From: Clostridia bacterium
Lineage (GTDB): Bacteria; Bacillota; Clostridia; Christensenellales; UBA3700
Direction: 5' to 3'
Length of the DNA: 64,000 bases
Assembly (NCBI GenBank): GCA_029068165.1
Contig: JAIEDA010000030.1
Location: 62,001-126,000, forward strand
Shown: in pieces, positions 60,574-64,000 of the stretch
How the letters are laid out: every line of letters begins with the position of its first letter
How positions within the stretch are numbered: position 1 is the stretch's first letter
Translations under genes and position numbers: made by a program
The notes under the pieces: model-generated
Told to the model about the DNA's origin: nothing
Databases searched by the model: none
What the model saw: the letters and a program-made list of their open reading frames with translations, nothing else

Positions 60574-61791
60574 ATGAAAAAGGTTTCGGGCGGCGTATGC
60601 GTTGCCAAAGGTTTTAAGGCAAACGGTATACATTGCGGTATAAGAAAGAATAAGGATAAACCCGATTTGGCGCTTATCGTCAGCGAGGTCGATTGCGCCG
60701 TAGCTGGCGTATATACGCAAAACAAGGTCAAAGGCTCGCCTATTATCGTTACGAGGAAAAACATTGCCGACGGGGTTGCGAGAGCTGTTATTTGCAATAG
60801 CGGCAACGCGAACACTTGCAACGCCGACGGAGAAGAAAAGGCTATGCAAATGTGCAAACTCGTCGAAGAGCATACCGGTATAAAAGCCGACGACGTAGTC
60901 GTAGCTTCAACGGGAGTTATTGGACAAACGTTGGATATTAAGCCTATCGCCGACGGTATGAAATCGCTCGTCGAAGGTCTTAGCGCCGACGGGGGAAGCC
61001 GTAAAGCGGCAAGGGCTATAATGACTACCGATACCAAATTGAAAGAGAGAGCGTATTCGTTCAAGCTTGGCGATAAGGATTGCCGTATCGGCGGAATCGC
61101 CAAGGGTAGCGGTATGATACACCCCAATATGGCGACTATGCTTTGCTTTATAACTACCGACGCGAATATCACTTCTCAAATGCTTAGCGAGGCTCTTAAG
61201 AAAATCGTAAAAGACACGTTCAATATGGTAAGCGTCGACGGGGATACTTCGACCAACGATATGGTTACGGTAATGGCGTCGGGACTTGCCGGCAACGAGC
61301 TGATTGACAAAAACGACGCGCAGTACAAAGAATTTTGCAACGCGCTCAAAAAAGTGATGAGAGAACTCTCCAAGGATATCGCCAAAGACGGCGAGGGCGC
61401 TACTAAACTCATAGAATGTCGCGTAACAAAAGCTAAAGGCGGTAAAATGGCGAGAGCAATCGCTAAGTCCGTCGTTACGTCGTCGCTCGTCAAAGCCGCG
61501 CTATTTGCAGCCGACGCGAATTGGGGTAGAATACTGTGCGCTATCGGCTATACCGACGAAAAGTTTGACATAACGAAAATCGACGTCGACCTTAAGTCCA
61601 AAGTAGGCACTATCGCAGTTTGTCGCGACGGCGTAGGAGTGGAGTTTGACGAACAAGCGGCTCACTCTATTTTGAGCGAGGACGAAGTGGTTATCAGTAT
61701 CAACTGCAACCAAGGCGGCGCAAAAGCCGTAGCTTGGGGTTGCGACTTGACTTATGAATACGTAAGAATAAACGCGGACTACCGCACTTGA
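60574..61791 (+). CDS. argJ: Bifunctional ornithine acetyltransferase / N-acetylglutamate synthase
   Basis: 405 residues. CNSGNANTCNADG (oxyanion site), KGSGMIHPNMATMLCF with self-cleavage between A187 and T188, and DTSTNDM. It recycles the acetyl group from N-acetylornithine to glutamate. Because the cluster has no argA or argE here, ArgJ carries the cycle. AGAAAGAGG precedes the ATG. Gap to argC 13 bp. Confidence 0.97.
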   Translation: MKKVSGGVCVAKGFKANGIHCGIRKNKDKPDLALIVSEVDCAVAGVYTQNKVKGSPIIVTRKNIADGVARAVICNSGNANTCNADGEEKAMQMCKLVEEHTGIKADDVVVASTGVIGQTLDIKPIADGMKSLVEGLSADGGSRKAARAIMTTDTKLKERAYSFKLGDKDCRIGGIAKGSGMIHPNMATMLCFITTDANITSQMLSEALKKIVKDTFNMVSVDGDTSTNDMVTVMASGLAGNELIDKNDAQYKEFCNALKKVMRELSKDIAKDGEGATKLIECRVTKAKGGKMARAIAKSVVTSSLVKAALFAADANWGRILCAIGYTDEKFDITKIDVDLKSKVGTIAVCRDGVGVEFDEQAAHSILSEDEVVISINCNQGGAKAVAWGCDLTYEYVRINADYRT

Positions 61792-61802
61792 TTGGAGGTT
61801 AT

Positions 61803-62669
61803 ATGAGCGATTTGGAATTGGAATGCGCAAAACAGGCTGAAGTGCTCGTCAGCGCATTGCCCTATATACAAAAGTACAACGATAAAATCATAGTAGTCAA
61901 ATACGGCGGCAACGCTATGCTCAACGAGGATTTGAAAAAAGCCGTTATGAACGACATCGCTCTTCTTTCGCTTGTCGGAATAAAGGTCGTACTCGTGCAC
62001 GGCGGCGGACCGGAAATCAACGATATGCTAAAGCGCGTCGGCAAGGAGAGCAAGTTTATAAACGGCTTGCGTTATACTGACGACGAAACAGCCGAAATCG
62101 TGCAAATGGTACTTGCGGGCAAGGTCAACAAGGACCTCGTCAAACTTCTTTCAAGCGTCGGCGGAAAGGCGGTCGGTTTTTGCGGTATCGACGGCAATAT
62201 AATCACCGCTAAGAAAAAAGTCGGGGAAGTCGATTTGGGCAACGTGGGCGAAATCGTTGACGTAGACGTTGACCCGATACTCGTGACGCTTGAAAACGAT
62301 TATATACCTATAATAGCGACAGTAGCGAGCGGCGAAGACGGAAAGATTTACAACATCAACGCCGACACTGCGGCTGCGGCTATAGCTGCGGCTCTTCACG
62401 CCGAAAACTTAGTTCTTATGACGGATATTCGAGGCTTGCTTATGAATAAGGACGACGAAAGCACTTTGATAAGCGAGATAAAGGTCAGCGAAGTGCCCAA
62501 ACTCGTCAAGAAAGGCGTAATCAGCGGCGGTATGATACCAAAAATAGATTGCGTTGTCGAAGCCGTTAGAAGAGGCGTTAGTCAAGCGGTCATAATAGAC
62601 GGCAGGATCAAACATTCTATTATTATGGATATGCTGACCGACAAGGGAGTCGGTACTCTTATAAAGTAG
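61803..62669 (+). CDS. argB: Acetylglutamate kinase
   Basis: 289 residues from ATG 61803, chosen because TTGGAGGTT lies directly upstream; an in-frame TTG at 61788 overlaps that site. VVKYGGNAM and VHGGGPEIN bind acetylglutamate and phosphate, and NINADTAAAAIA and GMIPKI are further amino acid kinase signatures. It phosphorylates N-acetylglutamate and is commonly the arginine-feedback step. The gap to argJ is 11 bp. Confidence 0.96.
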   Translation: MSDLELECAKQAEVLVSALPYIQKYNDKIIVVKYGGNAMLNEDLKKAVMNDIALLSLVGIKVVLVHGGGPEINDMLKRVGKESKFINGLRYTDDETAEIVQMVLAGKVNKDLVKLLSSVGGKAVGFCGIDGNIITAKKKVGEVDLGNVGEIVDVDVDPILVTLENDYIPIIATVASGEDGKIYNINADTAAAAIAAALHAENLVLMTDIRGLLMNKDDESTLISEIKVSEVPKLVKKGVISGGMIPKIDCVVEAVRRGVSQAVIIDGRIKHSIIMDMLTDKGVGTLIK

Positions 62670-62746
62670 GCAACCGACTGTCTAAACCGTCGCTCTAAGC
62701 GTAGTCGAGGGGCGATCTTGACAATATATTGAAAAAGGAAACCAAT

Positions 62747-63913
62747 ATGAAAAGCGTTAAAGACATAGACAAAAATTACGTGATGAACACTTACAACCGC
62801 TACGACTTGGAAATCGTAGAGGGTATGGGCGTCAACTGCTATGACGTCGACGGCAAGGAATATATTGACTTGTCGGCGGGAATCGGCGTGAACAGCTTGG
62901 GATTTTGCGAAATGGGTTGGGTTGCAAGCGTAACTCAACAGGTTTGCAAACTCAATCATACGAGCAATTTGTTCTACTCTCAGCCTTGCGCCTTGCTTGC
63001 AAAAGCGCTGTGCGAAAAGACGGGGTATAAGAAAGTATTCTTCTCCAACTCGGGAGCGGAGGCGAACGAGGGCGCGATCAAACTCGCAAGAAAGTATTCG
63101 TTTGACAAATACGGCGGCGACAGGAACAAAGTTATCACGCTTGTCAACTCCTTCCACGGCAGGACGATTTCCACGCTTGCCGCTACGGGGCAGGACGTAT
63201 TCCACAACTATTTCTTCCCGTTCACCGAAGGTTTTGTTTACGCTAAAGCCAACGACTTACAAAGCGTGGAAAAGCTTGCGGACAATAGCGTTTGCGCGAT
63301 TATGATAGAGCTTATACAGGGCGAGGGCGGAGTTATAGCTTTGGATAAGGAGTTTGTCAAAGGCGTAGCTAAGCTTTGCAAAGAAAAGGATATACTGTTT
63401 ATTGTCGACGAAGTGCAAACGGGCGTAGGCAGGACGGGAAAATTTCTTGCCAGCGAGTATTTCAATATCACGCCCGATATAACCACTCTTGCCAAAGGCC
63501 TTGGAGGCGGACTTCCGATAGGCGCGGTTCTTGCGGGCGAGAAATGCGAAAGCGTATTAGGTTTTTCGGCGCACGGTTCGACGTTCGGCGGCAATCCTAT
63601 AGTTTGCGCGGGCGGCAATTACGTACTTGCTAGAATGGACGACGATTTTCTCTTCTCCGTTGAACAAAAAGGCGAATACTTCAAGGAAAAGTTGGAACAA
63701 ATCGACGAAATAGAAAGCGTGTCGGGTATGGGACTAATGATGGGTCTAAAACTCAAGACCAAGAAATCTTTAGACGTCGTAAAAGAGGGTATAAAGAGAG
63801 GAGTAATAATGCTTACGGCCAAGGAAAAAGTCCGTCTTCTTCCTCCGCTTACAATTACTTACGACGAAATCGACAAGGCGGTTGCAATAATCAAATCGGT
63901 TTTGAACGATTGA
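62747..63913 (+). CDS. argD: Acetylornithine aminotransferase
   Basis: 388 residues from ATG 62747, with AAAAAGGAAACC upstream; the frame is open to TTG 62729. This is a PLP enzyme of class III: FFSNSGAEANEGAIKLARK, SFHGRT, DEVQTGVGRTG, and K250 in TLAKGLGGGLPIGA binds PLP. It transaminates N-acetylglutamate semialdehyde to N-acetylornithine. A 77-bp gap separates it from argB without a terminator. Confidence 0.95.
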   Translation: MKSVKDIDKNYVMNTYNRYDLEIVEGMGVNCYDVDGKEYIDLSAGIGVNSLGFCEMGWVASVTQQVCKLNHTSNLFYSQPCALLAKALCEKTGYKKVFFSNSGAEANEGAIKLARKYSFDKYGGDRNKVITLVNSFHGRTISTLAATGQDVFHNYFFPFTEGFVYAKANDLQSVEKLADNSVCAIMIELIQGEGGVIALDKEFVKGVAKLCKEKDILFIVDEVQTGVGRTGKFLASEYFNITPDITTLAKGLGGGLPIGAVLAGEKCESVLGFSAHGSTFGGNPIVCAGGNYVLARMDDDFLFSVEQKGEYFKEKLEQIDEIESVSGMGLMMGLKLKTKKSLDVVKEGIKRGVIMLTAKEKVRLLPPLTITYDEIDKAVAIIKSVLND

Positions 63914-63971
63914 TAAGACTAAAAAGCAAATAAAAAATAACAATCTATAAACAACGCAACAAAGAGGAATT

Positions 63972-64000
63972 ATGAAACATTTATTGAAACTGTTGGATCT
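63972..64000 (+). CDS. argF: Ornithine carbamoyltransferase, first codons only
   Basis: ATG 63972 with AGAGGAATT upstream starts MKHLLKLLDL, the usual N-terminus of ornithine carbamoyltransferase, and runs off the window edge. Its position directly after argD completes the arginine pathway order. The assignment rests on ten codons plus context. Confidence 0.75.

Noticed and set aside
1..64000. CRISPR arrays, rRNA genes, recognisable riboswitches, replication origin, transposase or integrase genes
   Set aside because: Looked for on both strands; no regularly spaced repeats, rRNA segments, aptamer-like leaders, DnaA-box clusters or recombinase motifs could be supported.

Overview
The window looks like chromosome of an uncultured anaerobic, Gram-positive, Clostridia-like gut bacterium. 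This is inferred from strong AGGAGG-type ribosome binding sites, sigma-A style promoters, many lipoproteins with a class II lipobox, a perR/rubrerythrin oxidative-stress pair, hexuronate and glycan catabolism, and a Gram-positive style arginine gene cluster. No species assignment is possible from the sequence alone.

Layout. 1-1.7 kb: 3' end of nadE facing a lipoprotein gene across a bidirectional terminator. 1.9-22.6 kb: a carbohydrate island. It has a GH38 alpha-mannosidase, an AraC-type regulator divergent from a complete glucuronate route (uxaC, uxuB, uxuA, kdgK, eda), then three Gfo/Idh/MocA oxidoreductases, a PHP hydrolase, a GDPD-like enzyme, a xylose-isomerase-type TIM barrel protein, a six-hairpin glycosidase, a GPH-type sugar symporter and a lipoprotein. 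The likely logic is uptake of an oligosaccharide, (oxidative) deglycosylation, and flow of glucuronate to KDPG.

22.7-38.5 kb: a visibly AT-richer accessory region with different codon use. It begins with a decayed ABC ATPase and ends beside a tRNA-Ser gene. It contains an ECF sigma factor operon with a papain-like secreted peptidase and a membrane protein, small lipoproteins, a 1938-residue secreted protein with a long GGN-type glycine repeat and a terminal Hint domain, a SPASM protein followed by a 59-residue Cys/Asp-rich peptide (possible RiPP), a minus-strand group of small plasmid/phage-type genes with frameshifts, a nucleoside-deoxyribosyltransferase-like protein, a MITE-like element, and a second, decayed copy of the sigma factor plus a shorter paralogue of the giant protein. 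A shared GGGACA-N17-GTT motif upstream of three of these loci is a candidate promoter for the ECF factor.

38.9-56.4 kb: core genes: a YegP-like protein whose promoter lies between 13-bp inverted repeats, a repeat-containing membrane protein, an MmcQ/YjbR protein, rplM-rpsI, a Ca2+/cation antiporter, perR-rbr, a copper ATPase with heavy-metal domains at both ends, DAHP synthase, a stand-alone GlmU-type acetyltransferase with glmM, a large lipoprotein and a lipase-like lipoprotein. 56.6-64 kb: an arginine operon argG-H-C-J-B-D-F, preceded by ARG-box palindromes and running off the right edge.
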